Assembly: GCA_938015435.1 (NCBI GenBank) | Contig: CALLPN010000008.1 | Coordinates: 1-64,000 of the forward strand | Length of the DNA: 64,000 bases | Reading direction: 5' to 3' | Origin: an uncultured Saprospiraceae bacterium | GTDB lineage: Bacteria > Bacteroidota > Bacteroidia > Chitinophagales > Saprospiraceae | Shown here: one piece after another, positions 25,911 to 35,702 of the stretch | Position numbering within the stretch: position 1 is the stretch's first letter | Layout of the letters: the number at the start of each line of letters is the position of its first letter | Program-made: the position numbers and the translations under genes | Notes under the pieces: model-generated | Databases searched by the model: none | What the model saw: the letters and a program-made list of their open reading frames with translations, nothing else | What the model was told of the DNA's origin: nothing

Positions 25911-26482
25911 ACCTTACTATTGTTACTTTTCGGTAGTCCTGTTAGACTAATTATATTTTTTTTTTCAGCTATCTGACGAAGCTTTTTCTTCGCGAGGATC
26001 AGTTGTGATTTTGAGGTGTTAATACTTATTCCTAAGTGTTCTGCTATCTCTCTATGTTTGTATCCCTCTATTACGTATAGATTAAATACAGTCTTATACC
26101 CACGAGGCAATTGATTTACCATCTTGAGAACATCTTCAGTTTGTAGATTGTCGAGGGCAGATAGATCTTCGTTACCGATTTGCAAATCTCCCAACTCTAC
26201 AGTCATATAGGATTTCTTATGTTTTCGCAGATACATAAGGCATTCATTGACCATAAGTCTTTTCATCCATCCTTCAAAACTTCCTTCATTCTTAAATGAG
26301 CCTATTTTGGAAAAAATCTTATAAAAACCTTCTATGAATACATCTTCAGCACTTTCTGGCTGCCCAATATACCGCCTACAAATACCAAAAAGTAGCCCTC
26401 TATACATATCGTACAGAGCCTTCTGGCCTCTACTTTCTTCCCTTTGACAGGAATCTATGATATGTTGGATTGACTCATTCAT
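25907..26482 (-). CDS. ECF-type RNA polymerase sigma factor
   Basis: 191 residues. Sigma-70 region 2 spans about 25-95 (MYRGLLFGICRRYIGQPESA followed by EDVFIEGFYKIF, the -10 recognition helix). Region 4 spans about 125-180 (LPRGYKTVFNLYVIEGYKH, REIAEHLGISINTSKSQL, the HTH for -35 binding). There is no region 1 or 3, as in ECF factors. Directs RNA polymerase to a specific regulon, probably in response to an envelope signal given its membrane-protein partner encoded immediately downstream. The neighbouring exported protease and lipoprotein are convergent, so they are not obviously its targets. Confidence 0.93.
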   Translation of the reverse strand: MNESIQHIIDSCQREESRGQKALYDMYRGLLFGICRRYIGQPESAEDVFIEGFYKIFSKIGSFKNEGSFEGWMKRLMVNECLMYLRKHKKSYMTVELGDLQIGNEDLSALDNLQTEDVLKMVNQLPRGYKTVFNLYVIEGYKHREIAEHLGISINTSKSQLILAKKKLRQIAEKKNIISLTGLPKSNNSKV

Positions 26483-26656
26483 GCTTTTATCGGATCGAGT
26501 TACTTTAAAGATGCAGATAATTCTGTTTATGGTGTGTACGTACTAAGATAGTCATATCTTTATAAGTAATATAATAAAAATGTGGAGCCGTTAATAAAGT
26601 AACGCTAGACATCAGAACCCAATATTAATTATTCTAATTTATCATTCTCTTAGACC

Positions 26657-27910
26657 ATGACTGAAAATCGATCCCTATATGCTGATGGAGATCAGTACTT
26701 TTTTACTGGTGATATACCTGTTAATGACATAGTTTTAAAATATGGCGCACCTGTTTATGTATATGATTTTTCACGTATCAAAACACAGTACGATAAGATT
26801 AACAATGCATTTAATACAGATCGACTAAGAATCAATTATGCTTGCAAGGCAAATACTAACATCAATGTACTCAAGTACCTAAAAACTCTTGGATCAGGTC
26901 TAGATACTGTATCTATCCAGGAAGTCCAATTAGGTCTTATGGCGGGGTATAGTCCAGAAGAGATTCTCTATACTCCTAATTGCGTTTCTATGGCAGAGCT
27001 TAGAGAAGCCGTTCGACTTCAAGTCAGTATCAACTTAGATAATCTATCTGTCCTTGAGCAGTTTGGTGATGAATTTCCTGATTATCCAATCTGTATAAGG
27101 ATCAATCCGCACATCATGGGTGGTGGTAATCATAAGATATCAACGGGACACATAGATAGTAAATTTGGTATATCTATACATCAGATTCCACACATACAGC
27201 GTATTATAAAAGCGCATGGAATGAATGTTACTGGATTACACATGCATACGGGCTCGGATATTTTAGATGTAGAGACATTTTTACTTGGGGCAGACTTACT
27301 TTTAGAAGTAGCATTACAGTTTAAAAATCTAGAATACATAGATTTTGGTAGTGGATTTAAGGTGCCATATAAGGAAGGTGATGTCAGTACAGATATGAAT
27401 TTATTAGGGGCTAAATTCATGGAGAGATTCAATTCTTTTTGTACTCAGTATGGTAAAGAATTAGAAATTGTATTTGAGCCAGGTAAATACCTAGTCAGCG
27501 AATCTGGATATTTTTTAGCCTCAGTAAATGTGATCAAACAAACCACTTCGACGGTATTTGCAGGATTAGATACCGGGCTTAATCATCTCATTAGACCTAT
27601 GTTATACGGATCCCATCATGATATTATAAACGTCAGTAGGGTAGATGGCCCCACTAGACTATATACCATCGTCGGATACATATGTGAAACAGATACGTTT
27701 GGGGTGAATAGAAGAATAAAAGAAATACGAGAAGGTGATATTTTGGCCTTTAGTAATAGCGGTGCATACTGTTTTAGTATGTCTAGTAATTACAATAGTC
27801 GATATAGACCCGCCGAGGTTGCAATAGTTAATGGTCAGCATCATCTAATCAGAGAAAGAGAAAATATGGACGACTTACTATCGAAGCAGATACAAGTACC
27901 AAATTTATAA
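26657..27910 (+). CDS. lysA: Diaminopimelate decarboxylase
   Basis: 417 residues. PLP enzyme that decarboxylates meso-diaminopimelate to L-lysine, the last step of the DAP pathway. Schiff-base Lys64 in YACKANTN, KISTGHIDSKFGI with the phosphate-binding segment near 156-168, HMHTGSD near 196, FGSGFKVPY near 231-239, the EPGKYLVSESG motif (PLP phosphate) near 274, and SGAYCFSMSSNYNSR (Tyr from the partner subunit) near 370. Length agrees with the family. It precedes an unrelated phosphatase lipoprotein by 5 bp, so they may be co-transcribed. Confidence 0.95.
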   Translation: MTENRSLYADGDQYFFTGDIPVNDIVLKYGAPVYVYDFSRIKTQYDKINNAFNTDRLRINYACKANTNINVLKYLKTLGSGLDTVSIQEVQLGLMAGYSPEEILYTPNCVSMAELREAVRLQVSINLDNLSVLEQFGDEFPDYPICIRINPHIMGGGNHKISTGHIDSKFGISIHQIPHIQRIIKAHGMNVTGLHMHTGSDILDVETFLLGADLLLEVALQFKNLEYIDFGSGFKVPYKEGDVSTDMNLLGAKFMERFNSFCTQYGKELEIVFEPGKYLVSESGYFLASVNVIKQTTSTVFAGLDTGLNHLIRPMLYGSHHDIINVSRVDGPTRLYTIVGYICETDTFGVNRRIKEIREGDILAFSNSGAYCFSMSSNYNSRYRPAEVAIVNGQHHLIRERENMDDLLSKQIQVPNL

Positions 27911-27915
27911 ATCAT

Positions 27916-28542
27916 ATGCAAAAATCAATATTCATACTTTGTTTTACGATCACTGTGATCTTAATATCATGTAGCCCTAAGCAAGCGCAGACAATAACTA
28001 ATGGTACCTACATTTCATCTATAAAAGAAGGAATCATATTAGATCAATTCGGTAATGAATTTGTAATTGATATTAAAGAGAATGACAAAATTTACTACTT
28101 AGTTCGCCATGCTGAAAAAGATACAGTTCCTGCTAATAATCCTATTCTTACAGATACAGGAATAGAAAGAGCTAACTACCTAGCTAATATGATGAAAGGT
28201 ACTCGTATCGATGGTGTATATTCTACTATGTATACTCGGACATTATTTACTATAGATACACTAGCTTCTCGTAAAGGGCTTAAGATACTACCATATAAGC
28301 CTAGTGATCTCAAGTCTCTATATGAGACTATTTCACAAGACTCTACCAAATCTGCTGTTATTATAGCTGGACATTCTAACACTACACCAGCGTTAGCAAA
28401 TGTGATCTTAGGTCGCCAAGAGTTCCCAACAGGATTCGATGAGAGTGATTATGATAATATTCTTATAGTATTAGAGAGAGCAGATGAAGAAAATGTAGTA
28501 TACAAATTAAGATATAAATCTCTTGAAGAAGATTTGAAGTAA
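27916..28542 (+). CDS. Histidine-phosphatase-family lipoprotein
   Basis: 208 residues. Lipoprotein signal MQKSIFILCFTITVILISC (Cys19). The histidine phosphatase (phosphoglycerate-mutase-like) domain has the nucleophile motif as YYLVRHAEKDT near 55-65, GVYSTMYTRTLFT near 95-107, and the second catalytic His in IIAGHSNTTP near 150. It should remove phosphate from an unknown substrate in the periplasm. It starts 5 bp after lysA. The stop-side neighbour is convergent. Confidence 0.9.
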   Translation: MQKSIFILCFTITVILISCSPKQAQTITNGTYISSIKEGIILDQFGNEFVIDIKENDKIYYLVRHAEKDTVPANNPILTDTGIERANYLANMMKGTRIDGVYSTMYTRTLFTIDTLASRKGLKILPYKPSDLKSLYETISQDSTKSAVIIAGHSNTTPALANVILGRQEFPTGFDESDYDNILIVLERADEENVVYKLRYKSLEEDLK

Positions 28543-28589
28543 CTGAATGGGTTTTGTAATTCTCGAGATAGTCATTCTACAGAATTGAA

Positions 28590-29054
28590 TTATAATAATA
28601 TTTTATTTCTTTCTTCTGGAGTAGGCATTCTGCATGCATCTCGTTTACCAAACCATTTGTAACGGTTAGTAGCGACAAGTTGATAGACTTTATTGCCAAT
28701 AAAGTCAGGTATGATTCTGAATATAAGTGCAAGTTTCCATATTCCTCCGATACTCGATATAGCTTTTATAATAGCTTCGAATTCGGAATATGTTTTACCG
28801 TTTTCTTGATAGACTACAGTATTTAGATTCTGTAAAAAAGAAGGATCTAAATTTTCTTTCGCGGTCACTCCTTGTAGTGGAGCATATTGTAGCGTCTCGT
28901 TTTGGTCTTGAGACATCAAAAGGTTAATGAAACTATTGCACATGCCACAAACCCCATCAAAATAGACTATGCCTGTTTGCTTTGGTTTTGCCTTTAACCA
29001 ACGAGAGTTAAATATTGACCGATTAGTCTTATTGGATGTGGATTTTTTATTCAA
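28590..29054 (-). CDS. DCC-family (DUF393) thiol protein
   Basis: 154 residues of the thiol-disulfide oxidoreductase DCC family, named for D-x-x-C-x-x-C, here FDGVCGMCN near 36-44. The following IINLL-type helix, LQYAPLQG, the SxA/EFEAIIKAI region and the WFGKRDACRMPTPEE tail match the family. The function of the family is not settled; the CxxC suggests thiol chemistry. The start codon is TTG (MNKKSTSNK); the only other in-frame Met is inside the motif, so TTG is the likely start. A perfect TAnnTTTG element lies 39 bp upstream. Confidence 0.85.
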   Translation of the reverse strand: MNKKSTSNKTNRSIFNSRWLKAKPKQTGIVYFDGVCGMCNSFINLLMSQDQNETLQYAPLQGVTAKENLDPSFLQNLNTVVYQENGKTYSEFEAIIKAISSIGGIWKLALIFRIIPDFIGNKVYQLVATNRYKWFGKRDACRMPTPEERNKILL

Positions 29055-29401
29055 TTCTATCTATGTTCCGTAACGATAATTTTAGGCGAACCCAAATGTA
29101 ACTAATCTTATGAATAGGGCTCTATTTACTTTATATTGATATATGTATTGTAGCATATGACAGAGAGGTTTTGGAATAAAGGAATGGCCTCAATGAGAAC
29201 GTGTGAAATTTCAAATCTATTAGGCTTGAAATTGTATAGATCCACTCGTAGTCTAAACAAGATGTGTGATTAAATTGTTTAGTCAAGGATAACATTAGAT
29301 GCTACTCTTCTCTGTAGAATAATGTTTATGTTGAAATTGTTCTGCTACTTAAAAAAACACACACAAATAAATTGTGGTGGTCATCGAATAATTACCCATT
29401 A
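29055..29401. other. 347-bp region without genes
   Basis: It holds the DCC-gene promoter element at 29093-29100 (minus) and a perfect 8-bp inverted repeat AATTTCAA / TTGAAATT (29207-29214, 29226-29233), perhaps part of the 3' end of the mutagenesis operon. Otherwise I see nothing. Confidence 0.4.
29093..29100 (-). promoter_or_regulatory. Bacteroidota -7 element for the DCC-family gene
   Basis: Minus strand TACATTTG, a perfect TAnnTTTG, 39 bp upstream of the TTG start at 29054. Confidence 0.45.
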
Positions 29402-32395
29402 TCATTCCCCTTCCTGCTGCATTGAAAACCTACTATCTTCTACATATGCTAGTCGTTCCATCTTGATCATCTCTATCGTATAAAATCCAAACTCCTCAAC
29501 TACTTTACCTGTGAGTAAGTATATCCCTTTTCCTCTAAATGGATTCCTTGCGGCTACTGGCGGAAAATGTACGGTATCGATCCATTCACCTTCGTAGTCT
29601 AAGAAAGTCCCAAACTGCATTCGCTTCTTATTAGTCGTCGTTGTATTCTTGATGGATATGAGATAACCATAGATAGCGATTACTTTACCGTTGTATTGGG
29701 CAAAATGTCTAGCTAGAAATTTTCTTTCTGGCAACAAATCCTTGAGTAATAAGAAAGGGTGGCATAATGGAAATCCTAATAATTCTATTTCATCAAAAGC
29801 ATTTTCTAGATCTTTAATATCAAATGTAGGGAGATCATATGTCTTCGTAGGTTTATGGTCAAAGAGTACTTGTTGATGTTCGTGTTTGATAGGTGTTGCT
29901 CTGAGTACAAAGTGAGCTTTCCAAAGTAAGGTTCGCTTATCTTTATTGGTAAATCGGAATGCATTGATTCTGATCAGTAGATCTAATTGCTCGATGGAGA
30001 TTACCATCCGATGCAAAAAATCATCTAATGATTCGAAGTCACCGTTTTCTTTTCGTTCTTTGATGATACGCTGTGCAGTATGTACTTCTAGACCTTGGAG
30101 CATATGAAAACCTAGATAGATATCCTTACCATAAATCCACGTAGGGTAGTGACTCTTGTTGACACAAGGCGCTTGTATATTGCCGCCCAGTATACGAGCT
30201 TCTTGGACATACAATTCTGGACTGTAGAATCCACCACCATTATTAAGTACAGCTACCATATACTCCAATGGAAAGTAAGTTTTGAGATAGAGACTCTGAT
30301 AACTTTCTACGGCATATGACGCACTGTGACCTTTGGCAAATGCGTATCCAGCAAAGCTTTCTACTTGATGCCACACTTCCATGATCACTTCTTTTTTGTA
30401 TCCTTTATCGATACAGTTTTGGACAAATTTACTTCTGATTTTTTCGAACTCTGCTCTAGATCGATATTTGCCACTCATACCTCTACGGAGTACGTCGGAT
30501 TCACCCAGATCTAACCCAGCAAAATGATGTGCAACTTTGATAACATCCTCTTGATATACCATAATGCCATAAGTGTCAGGCATGATCTTATCTAGAATGG
30601 GATGCGCTAATTTTCTTCGCTCTGGATCTTTGTGTCTCAGTATATATTCTCTCATCATACCACTCTTGGCGACGCCTGGCCTTATGATAGAACTGGCAGC
30701 CACAAGACCTTGATAAGTATCTACAGATAGCTTACGTAAAAGCATACGCATCGCTGGAGATTCTACGTAGAAGCAGCCGATACATTTTGCTTGACTTACG
30801 AGTGTATTTATTTTAGGATCTTTGAAAAATGGCTTTACATCATGAATGTCTGGTAGCTCTATATCAGGTTGATTAATCTTTACAAGTTGTATCGCGTCTT
30901 TGATCTTGCCTAGTCCACGCTGACCTAGTATATCATATTTATAAATGCCTACATCTTCGGCTACGACCATATCAAACTGTGTAGTAGCAAATCCCTTCGG
31001 CGGTAAGTCTGTAGCCGTATAATAGTGTATCGGTCTCTCGCATATAATAATCCCTGCAGAGTGTATACTCAGATAGTTAGGTTTGCCATCTAGTTGCTGT
31101 GCGTATACGATGACGAGCTGTGAAAGTTTGTCGAGCTGATTATAATTAAACTTCCCTTTGCTCAGTTTGTCTATCTCATGCTTAGGTAAACCAAATACTT
31201 TTCCGAGCTCTCGTACCGCTGCACTATGTTTGAATGTATTGTAAGTTGCCAGTAATGCTACCTGCCCTTCACTACCAAATCGCTCAAAAATATATCGGGT
31301 TACATCTTCTCTGTCTCGCCAAGAAAAATCTATATCGAAGTCAGGAGGACTTGTTCTATACAGATTCATAAATCGCTCAAAATATAAATCCAACTCTATA
31401 GGATCTACATCTGTAATCCCCAGTAGATAGGCGACGATACTATTGGCTCCACTTCCTCTACCTACATGGTAGTATCCCTTCTTCATCGCGTAATCTATGA
31501 TGTCCCAATTCACTAAAAAAAACGGAACGAAGTCCATCTTTTGGATCATGTCCAATTCTTTTTTGATCCTTGTTGTAATCTCTTCAGTGACGATCGGATA
31601 TCGGTTAGTGAGTCCTTTATCGCATAGGGTAGAGAGTAGTATTTCATCTTTGGTTCTACTGCCTGTATAAGTTAATTTATTTTGATGCGGTCTATTTTTA
31701 GAAAAATCAAAGTGTACACTACAGTCCTCTAATAGTTGTTTGGTGTTGACTAGTATTTGAGGGAAGTGTTGGTAGTGTTTTTCAAATTCTTGTTGAGGTA
31801 GATACACGTCTCTTTCATGAGCTTGCATCTCTGGATCGAGTTTGCTTAACAGTACATTATTATCTATCGCACGGAGTAGTCTATGAGTATTGAAATCTTT
31901 TTTGCCTCGAAATGAATACGTGTTGAGTGCTACCAACTTATCAGCATACTGAGAATAGTCAGTGAAGATCAGTTTGTTTAGTTGATATCTTGGTATACCT
32001 ATGTATTCATTATCACTAAATTTTCGTCTATTGAGTAGCATCACTTGCTCAAATGGATAGATGAAAATTACATCTTCTAATTCCACTGCGATCTCAGGAA
32101 ATGATTTCTTTTTGTGTTTATAATATGATAAAAAATTATTGAGTTGATGAAACCCATTATTGTTTTTAGCGAGTCCCACGTACAGCTGTTTAGCTCCATC
32201 TCTGAAGTCTATTCCTACGATTGGTTTGATATCAGCGGTCTGAGCTAATCGTATGAAATTTAGGCAGGCAGAAGTATTGTTCACGTCTGTAAGGCACACA
32301 GTGGTGGCTTGGTCTGCTATTGCAATTTCGATTAATTCTTTGTCTGATATCGTACCATACCGAATGCTGTAGTATGTATGGCAATTGATGTACAC
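29402..32395 (-). CDS. DnaE-type DNA polymerase III alpha subunit (error-prone/mutasome type)
   Basis: 997 residues. C-family DNA polymerase. The N-terminal PHP domain is degenerate (YINCHTYYSIRYGTIS in place of a full HxHSxYS metal site). Palm: YHVGRGSGANSIVAYLLG near 309-326 and the catalytic Asp pair D354/D356 in PPDFDIDF. A third Asp lies in KYDILGQRGLGKI near 494, matching KFDFLGL in E. coli DnaE, and FAKGHSASYA is in the fingers. The C-terminus keeps an HhH region and an OB fold (KVIAIYGYLIS...). It is shorter than replicative DnaE (about 1160), which fits DnaE2-type polymerases. Start is GTG, overlapping the TAG stop of the SRAP gene (TAGTG), so translation is coupled. The neighbours (SRAP, DinB, S24 regulator) indicate damage-tolerance synthesis rather than genome replication. 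Confidence 0.9.
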   Translation of the reverse strand: MYINCHTYYSIRYGTISDKELIEIAIADQATTVCLTDVNNTSACLNFIRLAQTADIKPIVGIDFRDGAKQLYVGLAKNNNGFHQLNNFLSYYKHKKKSFPEIAVELEDVIFIYPFEQVMLLNRRKFSDNEYIGIPRYQLNKLIFTDYSQYADKLVALNTYSFRGKKDFNTHRLLRAIDNNVLLSKLDPEMQAHERDVYLPQQEFEKHYQHFPQILVNTKQLLEDCSVHFDFSKNRPHQNKLTYTGSRTKDEILLSTLCDKGLTNRYPIVTEEITTRIKKELDMIQKMDFVPFFLVNWDIIDYAMKKGYYHVGRGSGANSIVAYLLGITDVDPIELDLYFERFMNLYRTSPPDFDIDFSWRDREDVTRYIFERFGSEGQVALLATYNTFKHSAAVRELGKVFGLPKHEIDKLSKGKFNYNQLDKLSQLVIVYAQQLDGKPNYLSIHSAGIIICERPIHYYTATDLPPKGFATTQFDMVVAEDVGIYKYDILGQRGLGKIKDAIQLVKINQPDIELPDIHDVKPFFKDPKINTLVSQAKCIGCFYVESPAMRMLLRKLSVDTYQGLVAASSIIRPGVAKSGMMREYILRHKDPERRKLAHPILDKIMPDTYGIMVYQEDVIKVAHHFAGLDLGESDVLRRGMSGKYRSRAEFEKIRSKFVQNCIDKGYKKEVIMEVWHQVESFAGYAFAKGHSASYAVESYQSLYLKTYFPLEYMVAVLNNGGGFYSPELYVQEARILGGNIQAPCVNKSHYPTWIYGKDIYLGFHMLQGLEVHTAQRIIKERKENGDFESLDDFLHRMVISIEQLDLLIRINAFRFTNKDKRTLLWKAHFVLRATPIKHEHQQVLFDHKPTKTYDLPTFDIKDLENAFDEIELLGFPLCHPFLLLKDLLPERKFLARHFAQYNGKVIAIYGYLISIKNTTTTNKKRMQFGTFLDYEGEWIDTVHFPPVAARNPFRGKGIYLLTGKVVEEFGFYTIEMIKMERLAYVEDSRFSMQQEGE

Positions 32396-33225
32396 TAGCT
32401 ACCAAATAAGTCTAGTTGATTATTGTCTTTTCGCTTCCTAGCCGTCGTTTCTCCCATCCCTTGTAGCTCTAGATCTTGATAGAATATATAGTCATATTCT
32501 TTGCGCAATCTCTCTCCAGTAGGTTTGAGTACATCAGGGTATTTATTGCGAGCAGATTTGATATCTGTAGAGATCGGATAAGCATTGAATCCTGTATCAT
32601 CAAATGGATACAGCATAGCGGTCACCTCGTCGAGAGTAAGATCGTTACTGATCCATCTTTTTTCATCTTCTTGTGATAATACGAGTGGACTACGATGGTG
32701 TGGAATCGCTTGCATCAATGGTGTAGGTGCAGTCGTTATTATAGCGAAGCTTTTGGTTGTTTCTCCAGTAGTTTTATCTATCCATTCATCCCATATTCCT
32801 GCCATGGCGAATGGACGTTTTTTACCTCCACGATATACAAGGTATGGATCGCTCAATTTCTTTTTTGTAGTACCTTCGACGAATGCATCTGCGATGACTA
32901 GACATCGTTGTGATCGTATTGATTTACGAAACATAGGCTTGCTAATGATTCCTTTAGCGCCAGTATAATTGGTAGCGTTTTCTTTATTGTGATCCCCTTC
33001 GCTACGAGCATTGATCATATAAGTTTTCTTCTTAGCCCAATGCGGAGTAAATCCAAATTGAAATAACTGTACCGTATCCGGTGCATCATTAGTGATGACT
33101 AACGCTTCGTCACTAGGACTTACATTAGGATTAAATTCAAAACGATCTAGTATCTCCGACACATCCGCATTAAATTCTTTTTCTATTATTTTAAGTTTGC
33201 TGACTACAGCGTATCTTCCACACAT
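32395..33225 (-). CDS. SRAP (HMCES/YedK-like) DNA-protein crosslink protein
   Basis: 276 residues. SRAP proteins crosslink to abasic sites in single-stranded DNA through Cys2 and so shield them. The N-terminus is MCGRYAVV, with Cys2 exposed once Met is removed. Other conserved points are MINARSE near 90-96, CLVIADAFVEG (catalytic Glu) near 130-140, and the late HHRSPLVL near 197. It is longer than E. coli YedK (222 residues): the C-terminal tail includes TTARKRKDNNQLDLF, whose QLDLF ending is a plausible sliding-clamp-binding motif. It is coupled to the polymerase downstream by a 1-nt TAGTG overlap. A perfect 7-bp inverted repeat lies 115 bp upstream. Confidence 0.93.
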   Translation of the reverse strand: MCGRYAVVSKLKIIEKEFNADVSEILDRFEFNPNVSPSDEALVITNDAPDTVQLFQFGFTPHWAKKKTYMINARSEGDHNKENATNYTGAKGIISKPMFRKSIRSQRCLVIADAFVEGTTKKKLSDPYLVYRGGKKRPFAMAGIWDEWIDKTTGETTKSFAIITTAPTPLMQAIPHHRSPLVLSQEDEKRWISNDLTLDEVTAMLYPFDDTGFNAYPISTDIKSARNKYPDVLKPTGERLRKEYDYIFYQDLELQGMGETTARKRKDNNQLDLFGS

Positions 33226-33339
33226 GGGCTTTTATAGTATTAATGAGTGAATGGATTATTTCCGAATGGGTGAGTATTTGTATTGCTTAATGTGTTTCGA
33301 CTGACTTTATTGAATAAATGAATACGGGATATTATTATT

Positions 33340-33360
33340 ATTACACTTATTAGGTGTAAT
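33340..33360. promoter_or_regulatory. Candidate operator upstream of the SRAP-polymerase operon
   Basis: Perfect inverted repeat ATTACAC-N7-GTGTAAT. The outer TTAC/GTAA arms resemble the two inverted repeats in front of the S24 regulator gene. There is no U-tract, so it is unlikely to be a terminator. Its role as an S24-regulator site is an inference. Confidence 0.4.
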
Positions 33361-33409
33361 TTGCTAAACAGTACTTTTTTCTGTCAGTCTATTGACTGTC
33401 AAACAAAAC

Positions 33410-34012
33410 CTATTTTATAGTATTTTTCTTGCCAGTATTGATATTGATGCCTCTATAAATTAGTACAACACCAGAAATGCCTAGTAAATATAAAGGGCGT
33501 CCCCAACTATCATCTAATAAGGTAAAAGCGAAAATGCTTAGCATAAATAACCCTCCGTAGACATTCCAATTTCTTTTCTCACCTGCTTCTTGATATTTCT
33601 CTTCATATCGACTGACTTGATCTTCCACTTCTTTCTGTGGATATATATCAAGCCTTACAGAGTTAAGGATATCTTTCAAGTCAAGATTATTATATAGTAA
33701 CTGCTTGACCTTTATTCTTTCCTTTTGCTTTAATCTATCCCTTGCAGATTCTATTAAGTAATCAATAGTCGATGCGTGCAATTCTGGAAGTTGGTTAGCA
33801 ATATTTTGGAAATTAAAATCTAACACCATCGGAATAATTTCATCCTCATACTTATCTAATAATTTACTTTTAGCTGCTCTCAATACGTTATCTATATCTA
33901 AATCATATAATCCATCTTTTTTAAGTTTAAATTTAATTTCATCAATAGATACCTTTTCTAAAAAGTGTTTAAAAGTTAGATCGATATATTTTAATTCTTC
34001 TTTGAATTTCAT
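33410..34012 (-). CDS. Small two-pass membrane protein of unknown function
   Basis: 200 residues. The first 145 are charged and helical (several K/E-rich segments, one run ESARDRLKQKERIKVKQLL near 88-106), then two membrane segments near 148-162 (VYGGLFMLSIFAFTLL) and 170-187 (LYLLGISGVVLIYRG). No known motif. It lies between SRAP and dinB on the same strand but with gaps of 184 and 238 bp, so it may be a bystander rather than part of the mutagenesis set. Confidence 0.65.
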   Translation of the reverse strand: MKFKEELKYIDLTFKHFLEKVSIDEIKFKLKKDGLYDLDIDNVLRAAKSKLLDKYEDEIIPMVLDFNFQNIANQLPELHASTIDYLIESARDRLKQKERIKVKQLLYNNLDLKDILNSVRLDIYPQKEVEDQVSRYEEKYQEAGEKRNWNVYGGLFMLSIFAFTLLDDSWGRPLYLLGISGVVLIYRGININTGKKNTIK

Positions 34013-34250
34013 CTTGTATTTATACTATTGTAATATTAGATGTATTATGTTTATTCGATGTCTAAGATACTCTTCAGTAATAACTAAATGGCAAAACTAT
34101 ACCGCGATTTTTTAGAGCATAAAAGATTATAAAAAAAACAGACAGCTGATATAAGTCATTCACTCAGCCCAACACTAAATAATTCATCCAATAAAAAGAA
34201 TACGACCTGATTAGCATATCAACTCTCAACTCTCAATTATCAATTAATTC

Positions 34251-35462
34251 CTACGCCGTCCTATGCGCTAATACAATTGGCGGTTCTCCATTAAATGGAT
34301 TGCCGACTCCGCCTATTGTTCTTGCTCCAAAAGTAGAAGCTCTAAATACACTTCGACTTCCATATTTATTTCTAATCAAATCCATAGCTTGGTAGAGATC
34401 TGCAGTACGTTGTGTACTTTCAAACAAACTCATCTGATAATTTCCTGATACTAATCCACTGAATCGGACACCTACCAATCTAATCAATAATCGCTTACTG
34501 TACAACTTATCAAATAGCTCCAATACTTTATCGATCAGATTATGATCTGCAGAAGTATATCCAATTTTGCATTGTTTAGAATGAGTATTGAAATCGGAGT
34601 ATCTGATCTTGACACTGATGCAAGAGGTAAGCTTCTGTCCATTACGCAATTGGAATGCTAGATTTTCAGCCATAGCTCTAATGATCGTCTTGAGTTTATG
34701 TACGTCGGTGGTGTCTTTTCCAAAAGTCCGTTCGCTCGAGATAGACTTACGTTCGTGATATTCTACGAGTTCGCTATTATCGATACCATTAGACTTGAGC
34801 CAGATGCCTTTGCCGTGTTTGCCAAATACGGATTCCATCATTTCGATAGGCATTTGCTGTACAGTCGAGACCTTTTTGATGCCGAGATGGCATAAGGTCT
34901 GGAATGTCTTAGTACCTACCGAAGGTATCTTCCTGATAGACAATGGAGCGAGAAATGGTTTTTCATATCCTAGATCGATTTTGATCTGATTGTTGGGCTT
35001 GGCCTCACCAGTAGCGACCTTGGATACAGTTTTGTTAGCAGATAGTCCAAATGAGATCGGTAAGCCTGTCTCCTTGATGATCTTAGTGCGCATCTCGGAG
35101 GCAAACTTATAGCAGCCCACATACTTATCCATACCTGTCAGGTCCGCATAAAACTCGTCAATGCTCGCTTTTTCCAGTAATGGCACTTCCTCTTTAAGAA
35201 TGTCTGTTACCGCTTTGGAATGTTTTGTGTAAGTGCTCGCATTACCTTTGATAACGATTGCTTCTGGGCACAATTGTCTGGCCATTTTCATAGGCATGCC
35301 TGAATGTGCACCAAAAGCTCTGGATTCGTAGCTGGCTGCTGATACTACACCTCTATCTCCGGTACCTCCTACGAGGATTGGCAGTCCATTGAGGCGACTG
35401 TCTATCAGTCGCTCTACGGATACGAAGAAGGTATCTAAGTCAAGATGTAGTATTGATCTCAT
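34251..35462 (-). CDS. dinB: DNA polymerase IV (Y-family, DinB-type)
   Basis: 403 residues. Y-family lesion-bypass polymerase. Palm acidic residues D8 and D10 (HLDLDTFF) and D102/E103 (KASIDEFYADL). YESRAFGAHSGMPM near 45-58 is the fingers signature. Little-finger domain about 235-340. A clamp-binding motif QMSLF at 343-347 is followed by about 55 extra residues (YQAMDLIRNKYGSRSVFRAS) of the kind found in Bacteroidota ImuB/DinB-like proteins. The start overlaps a TTAC...AGTA sequence immediately upstream. Adjacent to the S24 regulator and in the same direction as SRAP and the DnaE-type polymerase. Confidence 0.93.
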   Translation of the reverse strand: MRSILHLDLDTFFVSVERLIDSRLNGLPILVGGTGDRGVVSAASYESRAFGAHSGMPMKMARQLCPEAIVIKGNASTYTKHSKAVTDILKEEVPLLEKASIDEFYADLTGMDKYVGCYKFASEMRTKIIKETGLPISFGLSANKTVSKVATGEAKPNNQIKIDLGYEKPFLAPLSIRKIPSVGTKTFQTLCHLGIKKVSTVQQMPIEMMESVFGKHGKGIWLKSNGIDNSELVEYHERKSISSERTFGKDTTDVHKLKTIIRAMAENLAFQLRNGQKLTSCISVKIRYSDFNTHSKQCKIGYTSADHNLIDKVLELFDKLYSKRLLIRLVGVRFSGLVSGNYQMSLFESTQRTADLYQAMDLIRNKYGSRSVFRASTFGARTIGGVGNPFNGEPPIVLAHRTA

Positions 35463-35702
35463 TTGGTATTCTTACTGTTTTATAAGTACTATCTGATAAT
35501 TCATTTTTTAAGGAGAGTCGTTCCTTCGTCACCTCGAGAGTCGGCTACGCCTTCGCGAACAAGTAGGTCAATGGTTGAAGTCAAACACCTTCGCTCTATC
35601 TTCTTTATTTTCGATGTTTTTTTCAAGTATTTAATTTGCATTAATAGCTTCCTAGGGAATTGTTTTTCGCCGCTTAGAGATCCATTCGCTCGAGCCAAGT
35701 GC

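Noticed and set aside
33340..33360. ATTACAC inverted repeat taken as a terminator of the gene at 33410-34012
   Set aside because: No T-run follows on either strand, and it resembles the sites in front of the S24 gene, so an operator reading fits better.
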